Assembly (NCBI RefSeq): GCF_008831285.2
Contig: NC_045150.1
Span: 3,734,001-3,798,000, forward strand
Origin: Nymphaea colorata
Lineage: Eukaryota > Streptophyta > Magnoliopsida > Nymphaeales > Nymphaeaceae
Length of the DNA: 64,000 nucleotides
Reading direction: 5' to 3'
Every line of letters starts with the position of its first letter. Within the stretch, counting starts at the first letter, position 1. Both the position numbers and the translations under genes were made by a program. This document shows, piece after piece, positions 26,100 to 37,740 of this stretch. A model generated the notes under the pieces. That model saw nothing but the letters and a program-made list of their open reading frames with translations, did not search any database and was not told the DNA's origin.

Positions 26100-26380
26100 C
26101 CCTCTAGCTTAGAACTGGTTCCGTATCAGTCCAAAATGGACCGAACCGGTGGAAAACTAGATGAATCGGTCCGAAAAGGGAAAGAACCGGTCTCAAACAA
26201 CTCTGAATCGGTTCGAAAAGGCCCGAATTGGTTCTGAAACTGAATGAACAGGTCTGAAAATCAACTGAACCAGTCCAGAAAAGATCTGAATCGGTCCCAA
26301 AATGTCCAAACCGGTCCTGAAATGGACCGAACCGGTTTTGAAACGGGCCGAATCGGTTCTGTTTTAAGAAACAGGCCATA
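26100..26380 (-). repeat. ACCGGTTC-rich degenerate tandem tract in copia-1 leader
   Basis: About a dozen degenerate units of roughly 20-30 bases are built around GAACCGGT or its complement. On the minus strand the tract stays open and would encode NRFGPFQ/DRFGHF-like heptads. A related tract of the same design occupies 37,320-37,740 of copia-2. Its function is unknown. Confidence 0.8.
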
Positions 26381-27129
26381 TGGATACGGATCGGGTCCGA
26401 TAGGACCCGACCCGATCCAAAAGGAAATCAACAAACGGGCGGGCGAAAGTCGAGCGGCAACGAGAAATCTTTTTTTTTTTTTAAGCATTATGGATCCGGG
26501 TCCGTTCAACATGACCCGACCCGGGTCTGACCGTCTCCTGCTCGACTGTCTCCCGCTCGACCGAGCGAGTGGTCTCAGGCAGCGAGAAACCGCCGCTCCT
26601 CTGCAAAACGCCGAACGCAGGGAATGGCGGTTTCTTCTCCGATGGGCTGAGGGAAGCCTTGGTGGGTGCCGGCAAGTCTCACTCCGTCGTCCGGTGACGG
26701 TCAAGTTGCCGGCAGGCTAATGACTGGTCGTCGCCCTCCCTGTGCCCTAATTTTTCAGATTTTGGGCATAACCGGTGGCAGCGGGATACCAGCGACGGGC
26801 GACTTTGGGTGGATGCCGGTGGGTGCTGTCGGGGCCGTCCGGCGACGGTGAACCCGCCGGTGGCCTCCCTTCATGTAATCGCCCTACTATGGAAGGCGAA
26901 CGCCTTCCCCTTTCCTTGTTCATCCGTCTCTCCCAACGCAGTGGGTGGGCGCCGGCAAGGTGCACGTCTGACGCCTCTCCCTATTCCTTTCTCTACGGCT
27001 GCAACGGGAGCCAACGCTTCCATCGCCCATTATGCAACAGAGGAAGGAACAGGCACGCTGGTGCCCTCTTCTTCCACGTTTCTGCCCTATTCCCTTTGCG
27101 TGAAAAAAACAGTATGCAAAGGAAAACGC
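26380..27129 (-). other. Copia-1 GC-rich untranslated leader
   Basis: This segment between the primer site and the repeat tract is strikingly GC-rich (CCGGC, CGGCGG words) against an AT-rich background. It includes an A/T run (26,470-26,482) and GGACCCGACCCG-type motifs. A closely similar leader exists in copia-2 (36,540-37,320). The open frames on both strands reflect GC content and lack any gag motif. Confidence 0.6.
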
Positions 27130-27161
27130 GTAGCGGAAGCATGTTGTGGGCCCATAACCCA
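27130..27161 (-). promoter_or_regulatory. Copia-1 primer-binding site of half-tRNA (internal initiator tRNA-Met) type
   Basis: One base inside the 5' LTR, the plus strand reads GTGGGCCCATAACCCA (27,146-27,161). This is identical to the anticodon arm of plant initiator tRNA-Met (anticodon CAT), as I know that tRNA. The match extends outward through GTAGCGGAAGCATG (27,130-27,143) with two mismatches and a 2-base insertion, corresponding to the D-arm side. The element RNA is therefore complementary to the internal part of the tRNA, as in Drosophila copia, which primes with a 5' half-tRNA. The usual 3'-end site TGGTATCAGAGC is absent here. Confidence 0.7.
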
Positions 27162-27162
27162 T

Positions 27163-27564
27163 TGTTGGAGCTTTGCGATGAATCAAGATAGCGACCAAAA
27201 GAAAATGCAGAAATCGAAAACTGCATTAATAGATCCATGTGTTTCATAGGGCGGAAGTAGAACCTGTAGAGGCGACCACCGACTGAATGTCGGCGGCTGT
27301 TGGTAGAATGGCTACAGTCCCCCTAGAGTCGTTCCCCTGCGGAGGTAGCGGCAGCGGCGGCGGCAATGGGTTTCTCTCCTTAGCCATAACAGCCCAATGA
27401 TGGGGACAGGCAATTCACGTATGGCTAAGGGGACCGATTACCCAGACGGAAAAAACTTGATGTATCTCACTCCATCACAAGACAAGAGTATTTATACTTA
27501 AAGGGTCCGAAACGGATATGGACCCGTATCGACGCAGGACTATCCAGATGAGGAAATCCCAACA
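27163..27564 (-). repeat. Copia-1 5' LTR
   Basis: This 402-bp copy of the LTR is followed by the target duplication TATAC at 27,565-27,569. It contains the promoter of the element by position. A minus-strand TATA-like TATAAATA lies near 27,489-27,496. Confidence 0.93.
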
Positions 27565-27569
27565 TATAC

Positions 27570-28110
27570 TGGATCCAATTAACAGGCAGCCAATGAGAGT
27601 TAAATTTTGAGACCACATTTCTCAGAAGCAGAATAATAGCCATTAGAATCAAACAAGAGACACATCACATCTCAAGGACTAGCTATGCTGCAGCATGGGC
27701 GCCACACTACAAGGATAAATTTTGAGAAAAAAACGAGGAGAAGTCAAAGCCTCAGACGATAGAGAAAAAGTTTTTCTACTTGGGGAAAGGCAGAGCAGAG
27801 ATGGATGATTTCGGCACCAAGATATCAAGAAAAAGAAAAAGTAGGCAATAAAATCAGTTAAAATATGAGTTGTGTCCAAAATCAGCCCTTCTGGTTAAAG
27901 CGAAGAAGTTGGTTTGCTTAATATGAACATGCAGAAGCAGTAGTCATGAAAATTAAATATTTCTTATTAAAACTAATCGGGTTCCGAGAACTTGCAAAGT
28001 AGATTCTCCGAAGGAGCAAAAGAAAAGAATGAAAAAGAAAGGACACCTCTTCCAACAAGACCATAAAAACCACTAAAGAACTGGTACTTCTAATCGAGAG
28101 TGAGGGAGAG
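27570..28110. other. Unannotated stretch after copia-1
   Basis: This is AT-rich sequence with GAGGGAGAGAAACAAAGAG-type low complexity. No gene was recognised. Confidence 0.4.
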
Positions 28111-28119
28111 AAACAAAGA

Positions 28120-30200
28120 GAAATATTAAAGTTTAAAGAAAATAAAAACAAAAGGTCAAAAAAGTGGATATTATATAATAGATTTTTTATATTTATACAA
28201 TCATATTTTTTAATAATAATAATTTTCATTTCATTTAACATATGAAATGCATCATCTCATGTTTCTACTTTTTTATCTGATCGTTCTTACTTCGATCAAG
28301 TGTTTACCCGCACCAAATGTCAGTAAAACCTTTATTGATGTGCCAGTACTGCAGTACACCAGATGTCGTTGATTGTGTCATCGACAAAAACGCGACTTCA
28401 TGAAAAAAAAAAAATTAGTGATTCAGAAGGTAAAACGTCACTGAAAGTTAGATTTTTACACCCGCCCCCTTCGGTAACGCCATTGTACGCTAATGCAAAT
28501 TTAATTTTCAAAACCTATAGCGGTGAATAAAAAGCACCGCTGTACGCAAGAGAAAACTAAAATATAGAAAATGAAAAAGAATTGAGAACAATAAAAAAAA
28601 ATGGGAAACGAGAAAAAGAAGAAAGGAAAAAAGGAAAACAAAAGAACAAGCACATCCATTTGAACAACAAAATAAAAGCACAGTGGCGAAGTCGATTTTT
28701 TTTTTTCATATTAATGGGCGTAGTGGCAAGCTTAAATAATCAAATTTATTTATTCTTAAAACAACTTGAGATCATTTAGAAGTCCGTATTGTTTACCAAT
28801 ATTTTGAGAGTACAACCATGGATTATCTAGCTATATACTTGAACGACATTCATTAAAAGCTGTGTCCAAAACTATATTGTTGTTGTTATTAGGTTAATTA
28901 GATGATCCTTGTCTTTCAAATAACCATTATAAGGGGCACTGGTGTTATGGATGTCAATGAATTAAATATTGTTTTAGACAACCAAATAATAAATTGCAAC
29001 TTAATTAGACAACATATATTTTTCTGTAGTCATCCAAGTAAGGAAATTAGATTTCTCGACCACGGTTTTATGGAGACACCTATGTGGGTTGGCTTAGGGC
29101 CTTTTAAGTTAAAGAAACATCAAAAGTTTTATACTTAGATGTGCTTGGATGTCACTTAAAACAGAGCTTTAGAGGCAAAACACCATTTGTTCTTGAGAAG
29201 ATTGGTGCAACGGTTGGGGCAAGGATCATTAGGTAGCCGGTTCCCTCAATTAATACCTATGAGGTCAATTGTCTATGCTGCAAATAGGGAGCCACTGATG
29301 TGCAAGCTGATGCACAGTGGTGCCGATACTTCAAAGCACCAAAAGTAGGCCCTGAACGAAAGGTTGGGTCGAATACAGTTTCGATTCTTTTTTATGTAGT
29401 AAGATAAAATACTCTTTTAGGTCAACCAAAAAACAAAACACCATTTTAATTACATTGCTCTTTTAGGCGTATTTAGATGACACTGAATGTGAGCATGTGA
29501 AGAACTCAATTTTGTTAAAATGGCGTTTTGAAACCCAAGCATGTAAAACAAATTCAGAAAACTAATTAGAAAACCAGATTTTAACAAAACCTAGTGTTTA
29601 TAGAACGACTTTTTCGAAAGGTGACATTCAATAGAGCATACAGTCATTGATAATGCAAATTTGAAGCATAATTAAAACTACTACAAGTGATCGTGGTAGC
29701 ACAAGGGATGATAGCGGAATTTAGATCCAAATATAATTCAAATGTAGACACGTGAAAGCCAATTCGATTTGACGCAAATTTTCACACTCTCATATGAATC
29801 TTATTGGCCTATGGTGCTAGACTGCTAGTAGCTCCCATGGCGTAGTTTGTGTTATGCTGCGTAGGCAGCTATTTTCCTTATCAGAAAAGGGGTGGCTTTT
29901 GCATGCAAGTTAAAAGCACGGAGTCAAGGGGGAGCGGTATGGGCCTAGCCCCACCTTAATCTTTTTTTTTTAAAATAAGAAACTTATGTAAATTTTAGAA
30001 AAATTTACTTTTTAAAAAAAAAATGATATTTCGGCTGGTGCCAAAATGTATAAACTTTAATTTGGGCCCCTGATGAAAAATTTTTGGCTCCGCCTCTTAA
30101 AACCTGGAGCAAAGTTAAGGAGGGGGGCATAGGTTCTCGCTTCCATGGTGTGATTAATCATCCTGCTCACTCAAAAGAAGTGTTACTAGTGACCCTTGGT
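28120..30200. repeat. Duplicated block R2, left copy
   Basis: This block aligns in the same orientation with 44,400-46,410. Shared landmarks are AAGTGGATATT near 28,163, GCAGTGGCGAAGTCGATTTT, CTTGAGA.CATTTAGAAGTCC, AATAAATTGCAACTTAA, GATTGGTGCAACGGT, GTGATTAATCATCCTGC near 30,152 and the final GTTACTAGTGACCCT. Only the left copy contains the MITE-like insertion at about 29,925-30,105. No conserved coding frame runs through either copy. Confidence 0.85.
29925..30105. mobile_element. MITE-like insertion, GGAGC..GGCTCCGCC ends
   Basis: The segment begins CAAGGGGGAGCGG and ends TTGGCTCCGCCTCTT. These are the decayed ends of the same CAGTGGCGGA/TCCGCCACTG class as the intact element at 49,993-50,168. 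It interrupts R2 relative to the right copy. A target duplication could not be fixed. Confidence 0.5.
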
Positions 30201-33200
30201 CGTGTTTGGTTTTCTTATGTATGTTAGAGTTTGTCCCAAATATTCTGCACACTAATTGGAACGGCCTATAAGTCTTTGGTAGTGTACTTAGTCACTTTAT
30301 CTCATTATAGAGGTGAATATTTCTAGAATATGGTAGTCATTTCCGAGGGAGATCCAAAACTCCTTTTTAGACGCAAGATTCAAACACCGGTAAAAATGAG
30401 AATTCAAGATCTTCGATATATACACAAAACATCGGATTTAGCGTCCGATTTTTTGGGGGAGGAAGTCTGAACTCTGACCTCAAATGCACGAATCTAATGT
30501 CCTCAATAATCTCGGACACCTTGGATATGAAATCAGAGACAAATAAATGCCACTTTTAGAGTATCGAATTACTTACCGCATTTTCCAGCTTAGGTCTCAA
30601 TTACTTACTTAATGCAGGAGTGTCCCCTGGTAGAACTTTCAACACATTGATTTGAATTTTAATGCGCTTTTTTTACTTTTTTATTTTTATTTTAAATTTT
30701 AAGTTTCATTTAAGATTAACAAATCCGTATAAAATATTCAAAAATGAAAAATGCTGTTGATATATTGTCAGAACTATTTTTTCGGGTGATCGGTAGGTGG
30801 TTTGAGGCATAGTCACAGAAAAAGTGTTTAAAAAAAAAAATAGTGAAAAAAACGTGATAAATTAAATGGCAGTTTAAAAGTTAAAAAATGTGTTTTTTGG
30901 AAAAAAAACGTTAAAAACGAAAAGGACACGTTTTAACACGTTTTTTTCACTTTTTTCATTTTTTTAGTTTTTTAATGCCAAACAGATTTTTTGTTTTATT
31001 TTTTATTTGTCACAAATCTAATTATTTTTTGATGCTTATGTTATTAGTTTCTCACTTATTTTATTTTCCCCCCCATTTTTAGTTTGTTTAAAATTTTAAA
31101 AATTTACTGTATTTATTCTGTTTTTTTCAAGCTTGTTGTATTATACTCAAGAAAAACCTCGCCCAAACACCCCCAATTAAGTCGACGTTGTTACCCCTAG
31201 TATTCACTTCCTCCACACTTGCATTAGTACATTTTTTTCTTCTTCTGTAATGTTATGAATGATGTGCTCAAGTTTGCATGGTGTAACAAAAATGTACTTT
31301 AAATTTAGAATTCATTGTTTTAGCCACCTAGTTGTCATCTAATTTAAAAGGCTACACGATAGAAATAAAAATATATTACCGACGACGACAAAATAAGATC
31401 CATTTTGCATCAATCTAACTTATTCCTTAATTTGGACAGAATAAGTAACGTCACTCGATCATTATCAAATTGACTGCATTCTTTCCATCAGTATCCCACC
31501 ATAGTGCTTTCTAATAGGCCATGAACTAGATCAAAATCATTCTCAATGAAACTCTAAAATGTGATTCAATTTTGTTCATCAGGTTCCAATAAAGACCATA
31601 GATCTTAAACGAATCGATCTGGTGGAACAACTCAGAAGATAAGCCGGTGGAATAGAAAAGTCTTATCTTCTTTAAGAGTTTAGAAATGAAAGCACGGAAA
31701 GAATCTCATTCACTACCATGTAATGAAATATTGCACACTATCAACCTTTGGGTTGATGTTTATGGCCTTGTGCGGATGTAGGTAAGTAAACATGGGCTAA
31801 TCACACAAAATTGCTTCTCATTCATATTCATTTTATTTTTTTCCAGTACAGTTGAAGAAAATATAAGCCGAGGATGGTCCGCAAATGAGCATTGAGATCA
31901 TTGCTTTCTTTTCTAACAACATCTTTATAAAGCAAATTTAGACTGAATAATCATCAAGTTTAAGGAAGGATTGAAAGCAAGAATAAACATATCGAAGGCC
32001 AAAACTAAAATCAAGGTGAAAATATTAATAGAAGATTTTTATGGCAAAAGATAATGGTGCTTGTCTCTACAGAGATCAAATAAAATTGGGACGGAGAAAA
32101 AAATATTTTGCATTTAATGAGAATAAACGAGAATTGAACGACTCCCGAAAATAATGGGCAACTTTAGATGTATGACTGCTGTATAATGAAATGATGCACA
32201 TTGTCAACTTTAGACAACGAATCCTTCTTGTTCTTTTTATTTTTTCAACGCTCTTTTTCCCCAAACTCTACCATTCTTCTTCTTCTTCCTTTGCCATTGC
32301 AGGCTTTGATTCAAGTAATACATAGATCCATCTCATTCCCAACCGATCCTTGTTTTGTGGCCAGAGGGCAATCCTTGGATCCATGCATATGCAACTTAGC
32401 AAATATTTTTTCTTCTACAGTTCACCTATCCAAATGGTCTTAATATCATTTTGGATTTGGATCCAGTTCAAACATTCATGACCCGAGACAGTCAAATTCA
32501 TATCATATTGATGCTGGCATCCACTTCAACGTATAAGTGTGGAGTAGTTGTTCCAAAGAAATAGCCCCTCATCTCCAAGGTCAATTTACAACCCTTATCC
32601 AAACCCTTTAACTCGTCAACTCATGACGTTAATGGAACTCTCTCTCTCTCTCTCTCTAAGGCTCCCTTCCCCACTCCTACATCATTACGGTGTGCTGCCT
32701 TCTTTTCCCTTCCATTCCAGTCAGAGACTAGCGCGCATGGGAATGAGGGAGGGAGCGAAACACTAAAACGAGAGAGAAAAATCCTTTATTTTCTTCGCCT
32801 CTTTTTTCTCTCTCCTTTGTTTCTACAAAGGGAGGGAAAACATCATCACCATGGTGACAACAATGATGATCATGAGAGTGAACCAGTAGGGCTTTGGTTT
32901 CTCCTCAAATTTTAAAAACTTTAAAAATTTATATATGTAAAGTTTTTGTTTAATATATATATATATATATATATATGTCAAAAATTTTTATTAAATTTTT
33001 ATTTTAACCCCTATTAAAAATTTAAAACTATACTTCAGCGAATGCGACAAAAAATTTCTAACTCTATCCCTGATCACCGACATCATGATCACTATTATCT
33101 TGTTGAGCATGATTTTCTTCATTTTGTTTAGACAAAAAAAATTGGATGATCAGCAGGCAGAAAAAAAGAAATATTTTTTATCTCTCTAGTTTAACATTTA

Positions 33201-34180
33201 GCGGTTTTTGGTACAGCCTCTCTACAGTATGGTTCTTTCCCTCCTCCTCGTTTTGGGGTTTCCTCCATTTCTTTTCCCAACATTTCATGTTCGAAAAGCT
33301 TTTCACCAACAAGTACAGTGTTTTCCATTTGAAGAGAAACTTATTGTTGATATTTAGTTCTTACTGGTCACGTTCCTGTAAAATGTTGCTCGCAATTTCT
33401 TTTTTTAGTTTATTCTGCTTCGTAGGAGGTGTGAATGAAAAGAAAAAAGAGAAATGAACCAAAGACAGACTGCACCAAGAAAGTCAAATGCTAAACCAAA
33501 CAAAAATATTTCATTTTCTTCGCCTGCACCTCCTCTATTTTGTAATATTAGAAAGTACTATTGAAAAAGATTGCACCTAATTTTTTTTTCTATATTATCA
33601 AAAGTATCTAACTTTTTATTTCATAGACTTTATAGAAAGTATTAAGAAACCTGTCAAAATAGATTTTTTAAATTTTATATATATATATATATATATCTAT
33701 ATATGTATATATATATATATACACACAAAAACTGTAAACCCTGGGCCGGCCAGACACCTAATTAGGTTAAATACCACCTTAAAGATTCTACAATAAAACA
33801 AGGGGATGCTAATAGTATCTTTTCAATGTAGGCGCAAACAGACCCATATAATTGACCAAATGTTAAAATACTTGTTCGGATTTAAAACTACCTGAAATAT
33901 CAAATCTGCTCAGAGATATGATGTTCTATCATACCTTGGTTATAACTTTAGGCTGAACTTAAATCCTATGCACTCTTCACTGTATCCACTTTTCGGGATT
34001 TGATTTTAGCTTTTAAAACAATTGATGAAAAGTCTAAAATTAAATACAAACAACATTATGATATGTTACTAACGGACTTTCAAATATGGACATTAGATAC
34101 AAGCAAGCGACCTATGGCCATTTCACCGCTATGGGTCTCATGATTATTCCAAAAAAAATGAAGAAAAAAAAGAAGCCAAA
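30200..34180. other. Unannotated 4-kb repeat-poor spacer
   Basis: No gene was recognised. The spacer contains a homopolymer-rich dispersed repeat (30,830-31,165) related to 53,700-54,020. A decayed GGCTCTG-type MITE (about 32,886-33,075) ends TAACTCTATCCCTGA. TC and TA microsatellites lie at 32,640-32,657, 32,957-32,978 and 33,675-33,724. Confidence 0.5.
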
Positions 34181-34255
34181 AATAATAAAAGTGCTAAATA
34201 AAATTTATAACAATGAGAAATAAGAAACGGAATAAATGAGCATATGAAATACATG

Positions 34256-34316
<61 letters not shown>

Positions 34317-35800
34317 AAGGAGAGAGAGCTAGAGGAACATGCCTCTGAGAAAATAAGAAGGAAAATGTGTGAACAAAAGGAGAGCACGTCCATCTGTAGA
34401 TTTTTTGAAGCGAATGTTCCCATGTCACTAAAGGTTTAAGCATGGGCAGGAAAGGAGGGGTTGATTGAAAAAATGCCTACAGCAAAAAGGGTCACCTGCT
34501 TTAATTAAACAGTGAAACAAGTTGTCATCTCCTGTATTTATTATATCTGACTCCTTAATAATGTCATAAATGGTTATAGTATAAGGTCACTGGCCTCCTT
34601 TAATATGCCATAACGCCAAACCATGTTAGAAACAGCTGATTGAAAAAAATAAATAAATAAATAACGACAGATTCTCTTAGAATTGGCCGATTTATGGTTG
34701 ACCATAAAAAAACTGTCGATTCTTTGAGGCTTTCTAATAAGATCTTCCAACGAATTGAAAAGGATCTGATTACATTTAAATCGGCCGATTCAGACTGATT
34801 TTAATAAGTGATGTCATGAATATGCCCCAATTTTTGAAACAGAATATTTATGTTATACTCACATGGTATTTCTAATGTTAAACAATCTTTAGGTTTAAAA
34901 CATAATTTCATGAAGGGTGAACACATGAGGCACAAATTTACTAATATATGACAACCATGTTTTTTTGGTTAGCTAAATAAACTCCAAAAATAATTCAGAG
35001 TTACAATACTCAACAACAAAATTTCCCAATTTACTACCAAAATTAGCCTTGTACATTTTCCAAATTTTGATTTTTTTCTTCTTACTTATGAAAGGGAGAA
35101 ACGACACACTTATTAGCCTTTGTACAAGTTAATTTGATTTTGAAGAAATACATACATACATACACTGGTTTAAAAATATTGTCCTAACTTGATGAAATGA
35201 CTTGTAAATCACTCCGCATAATAAATCAATCTGATCCCATGAATGTGATGTAGACCGATGGCTAAGCAGCTACCATAAGTACGTACATCAAATTTGTAGG
35301 CAGCTGGTAAAACATTTACAAAAGAAAAAAACACAAGTAGTCAATTTTTCACCATATTTTGTACCATTGGATCGAATGGAAACGACTGACGTTGCGAGAT
35401 TTGAAGCTGTAGGACATAAGTTGATTAAACATGGGTAGCAAATTCCACAAAAAATATTTATGGTTTAAATTAACATAGTGGAGAGTCTGCATCGAAATCT
35501 AAATTAACACAATAAATTAACATATTCATGCTAACAAGAAAAGTACTAACACATCTCTCTCTCTCTCCCCACCTAATGGCCTCTGGCGGCCATGGCAGCC
35601 AGCGGACATCTTTCCATCATTTCTTGCTCATGCTCTACTTTCTATATATTTACATATATAGAAATATGGTATTTAATATTAAATATCAATATTTTATTTT
35701 TTTTATTAAAATCGTTACAGGGCCATCGCACAGCCCTGTTGTTTGCTTGCTGTTTGCTGCTATTCGATTTGAGCGTCTAGACTCTTTCGTTCCTGGTGGA
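34180..35800. repeat. Duplicated block R1, right copy
   Basis: This block is the same-orientation counterpart of 12,640-14,830, with a long perfect GA tract at 34,259-34,313. It ends with the GAGCGTCTAGACTC segment at about 35,770, just 180 bases before copia-2 begins. Confidence 0.8.
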
Positions 35801-35947
35801 TGCTGGTCGTCAAGAGCATTCAGGTTATTCGAATCACCGTAGTTGGAAGCAGAAAAGTGCTACTATCTATAGTTTGGTTAACACATGTCATGTTTAATTA
35901 AACATAGCCCAGCAAAGGAAAGCACATTTACTTTCCAATGTTTGTGC

Positions 35948-36422
35948 TATAAGATCATTTGGTGGGCCGGCTTATGTCTATGAGGAATTTCAGACATTAT
36001 GGCTATCTTAACGTAAATATCCGCTTAAGTGATTGCATTTTGGGATATTACGTCATTTTAGATGGTATGAGGTAATTTTGAAATGTATAGATACCAGTAC
36101 GCAATTACGGAGTCTTTGATGGGCGGAATCCGTAATTGTCCTTATTATAAAATGGTAGTGGTATCTAGGGTCGTGTCATGGTTGCCCGAAACATTGGTTT
36201 CTAGGGTTTTCCTCTTCCCCATCTGAGAGAGACCTCAAGCGCGCCGCACGTACCCTGGAAGACACTGCTGCGATCTTCCCGTGCACCAGATCAGATGGAT
36301 TCAGGTACGCTTCCGCTTCAGTTTAAGGTTTCGTTTATTTCAATGATTTAGCATGAGCATGATCCTGTTTTAGGGTATATACGTTTGGTTTTGTATATGC
36401 GTTATGGGGAGAAATCCCAACA
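35948..36422 (+). repeat. Copia-2 5' LTR
   Basis: The LTR starts TATAAGATCATTTGG, where the 3' LTR has the canonical TGTAAGATC, so the terminal TG is mutated here. It ends AAATCCCAACA. A region with TATAAAATGG at about 36,145-36,154 could serve as the TATA box. Confidence 0.93.
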
Positions 36423-36424
36423 AT

Positions 36425-36437
36425 TGGTATCAGAGCC
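36425..36437 (+). promoter_or_regulatory. Copia-2 primer-binding site
   Basis: TGGTATCAGAGCC, two bases after the LTR, is complementary to the 3' end of plant initiator tRNA-Met, the standard primer of plant copia elements. Confidence 0.9.
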
Positions 36438-36439
36438 TA

Positions 36440-37320
36440 TGCTCATTGTTGAATCGTTGATCTTTTGGATGATTTTGTGCGTCGTTCTTCCCGTTCGGAT
36501 GTTCCCCTTTTTGTTCTTCCGCTGCAAGTTTTCCAAAAAAAAAAAAAAAAAATTGGGCAAGCAACGGAAGCCGTCGGGCTTCCATTGCAGCCACAGGAAG
36601 GGGGAATAGGGAAGGGCGATGGAGGTGCAAGGAAGGGCGTCGGCCGGCCATTAGGCGACGACCGAACCTAGCGTCCTTGCGCCACCCGCCGGCGGCCACC
36701 CACGCTGTTGGGTGGCCTGCCGGTGGATTATTCGTCGCCGTCTCAACAACACATAGGAAAAGGGGAGACGATGGAAGGCGTTGGCCTTCCGTTGATGGGC
36801 GACGACTGGGAAGGGAGGCCACCAGCGGGTTCGCAGTCGCCGGACGGAGCCGTGCGACCCACCGGTGCCCACCCGCGGCCTGCCCGCTGCCGTTTCAGCC
36901 GCCCATTCCAGTCGACAGGGGCGGAAATCAGAAAAGGGGATAAAATCAGGCAAGGGCCAAAACCGGCCGGAATCGGCCGGTTTTGAGCGGGCGATGGCCG
37001 GCCATCGCAGTGGCGACGGCCGGCCGTCGAGGCGGCACCCGCCGGCGGCCACCCACGCAGTTGGGTGGCCTGCCGGAGGATCACCACCGCACGCCTGCCG
37101 TTCGGCAAGCGAGCGGTGGAGACGACGCCTGCGACCGCTCACGCGTTCGAGCGGGCGGGTCAGACCGAGTCGGGTCTTGACAGACCCGATCCGGATCCAT
37201 TAGTTTAAAAAAAAAAAAAAAAACCATTTTGCCGTCGCCCGCCGGTCCGCGCGTTGTGTTCAGTTTTTGGACCGGGTTGGGTCCTGTCGGACCCGACCCG
37301 TATCCATGCGGTTTAATTTT
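36440..37320 (+). other. Copia-2 GC-rich untranslated leader
   Basis: CCGGCGGCCACCCACGC-type repeats occur twice (about 36,680 and 37,040). An A17-like run at about 37,206 and GACCCGACCCGTATCCAT at about 37,288 follow, matching the leader of copia-1. Overlapping open frames on all strands are due to GC content, and none shows gag motifs. Confidence 0.6.
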
Positions 37321-37740
37321 AAAGAATCGGTTCATTATTGTCAAACCGGTTCTGTAAAGAATCGAACCGGTTCATTCAGTTTCAGACCGATTCAAATCGA
37401 TTCTGAACCGGTTCGGACATGTTGGAACTGATTCAGACCTTTTCTGGACCGGTTCAATTGGTTTTCGAACTGGTTCGCACCTTCGGGGACCGATTCGGAT
37501 ATTTGGTGGAGTGATTCATTCAGTTTTAGAACCGGTTCAGACCTTTTAAACCCGATTCAGACCATTTTGGGGCCGGTTCATTCAGTTTTAGAACCGATTC
37601 AGGGCTTTCAGGACCGGTTCGTTCAGTTTTTGAACCTATTTTTGTCATTTTTTAACCGGTTCATTGGGTTTTGGAACCGATACGGTCTAATTTTGATCGG
37701 TTCATCTAATTTTTAGACCGGTTCAACCATATTTAGGGCC
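37320..37740 (+). repeat. ACCGGTTC degenerate tandem tract in copia-2 leader
   Basis: Roughly 20 units of CATTCAGTTTTAGAACCGG and variants, spaced about 20-25 bases, centre on GAACCGGTTC or ACCGATTC. The counterpart in copia-1 is at 26,100-26,380. It lies between the GC-rich leader and the first pol remnants, where gag should begin. Confidence 0.85.

Larger units (their letters stand above)
20757..27564 (-). mobile_element. Copia-1: Ty1/copia LTR retrotransposon, full structure, coding decayed
   Basis: This is a complete Ty1/copia element on the minus strand: 5' LTR 27,564-27,163, leader, gag, protease, integrase, reverse transcriptase/RNase H, purine tract and 3' LTR 21,144-20,757. Each LTR begins TG and ends CA, and a perfect 5-bp target duplication TATAC flanks the element (20,752-20,756 and 27,565-27,569). 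The order integrase before reverse transcriptase defines copia. Gag is broken by frameshifts, the pol frame has one nonsense codon in the reverse transcriptase, and a frameshift precedes the RNase H end, so it cannot make a full polyprotein as it stands. The LTRs differ by scattered substitutions and a roughly 14-base indel, so the insertion is not very recent. Confidence 0.95.

Noticed and set aside
26244-27250. Several overlapping open frames of 60-158 codons
   Set aside because: They lie in the GC-rich copia-1 leader and LTR, overlap on both strands and lack gag motifs.
34243-34443. Leu/Ser-rich frames
   Set aside because: They are translations of the GA/TC microsatellite at 34,259-34,313.
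36430-37344. Overlapping open frames of 60-163 codons
   Set aside because: This is the same GC-rich leader situation in copia-2.
37320-37740. Heat-shock elements in the ACCGGTTC tract
   Set aside because: Heat-shock elements need GAA and TTC two bases apart. Here the spacer is four bases (CCGG).
37320-37740. CRISPR-like array
   Set aside because: The repeats are degenerate with no constant spacer design, and this is a plant retroelement leader.
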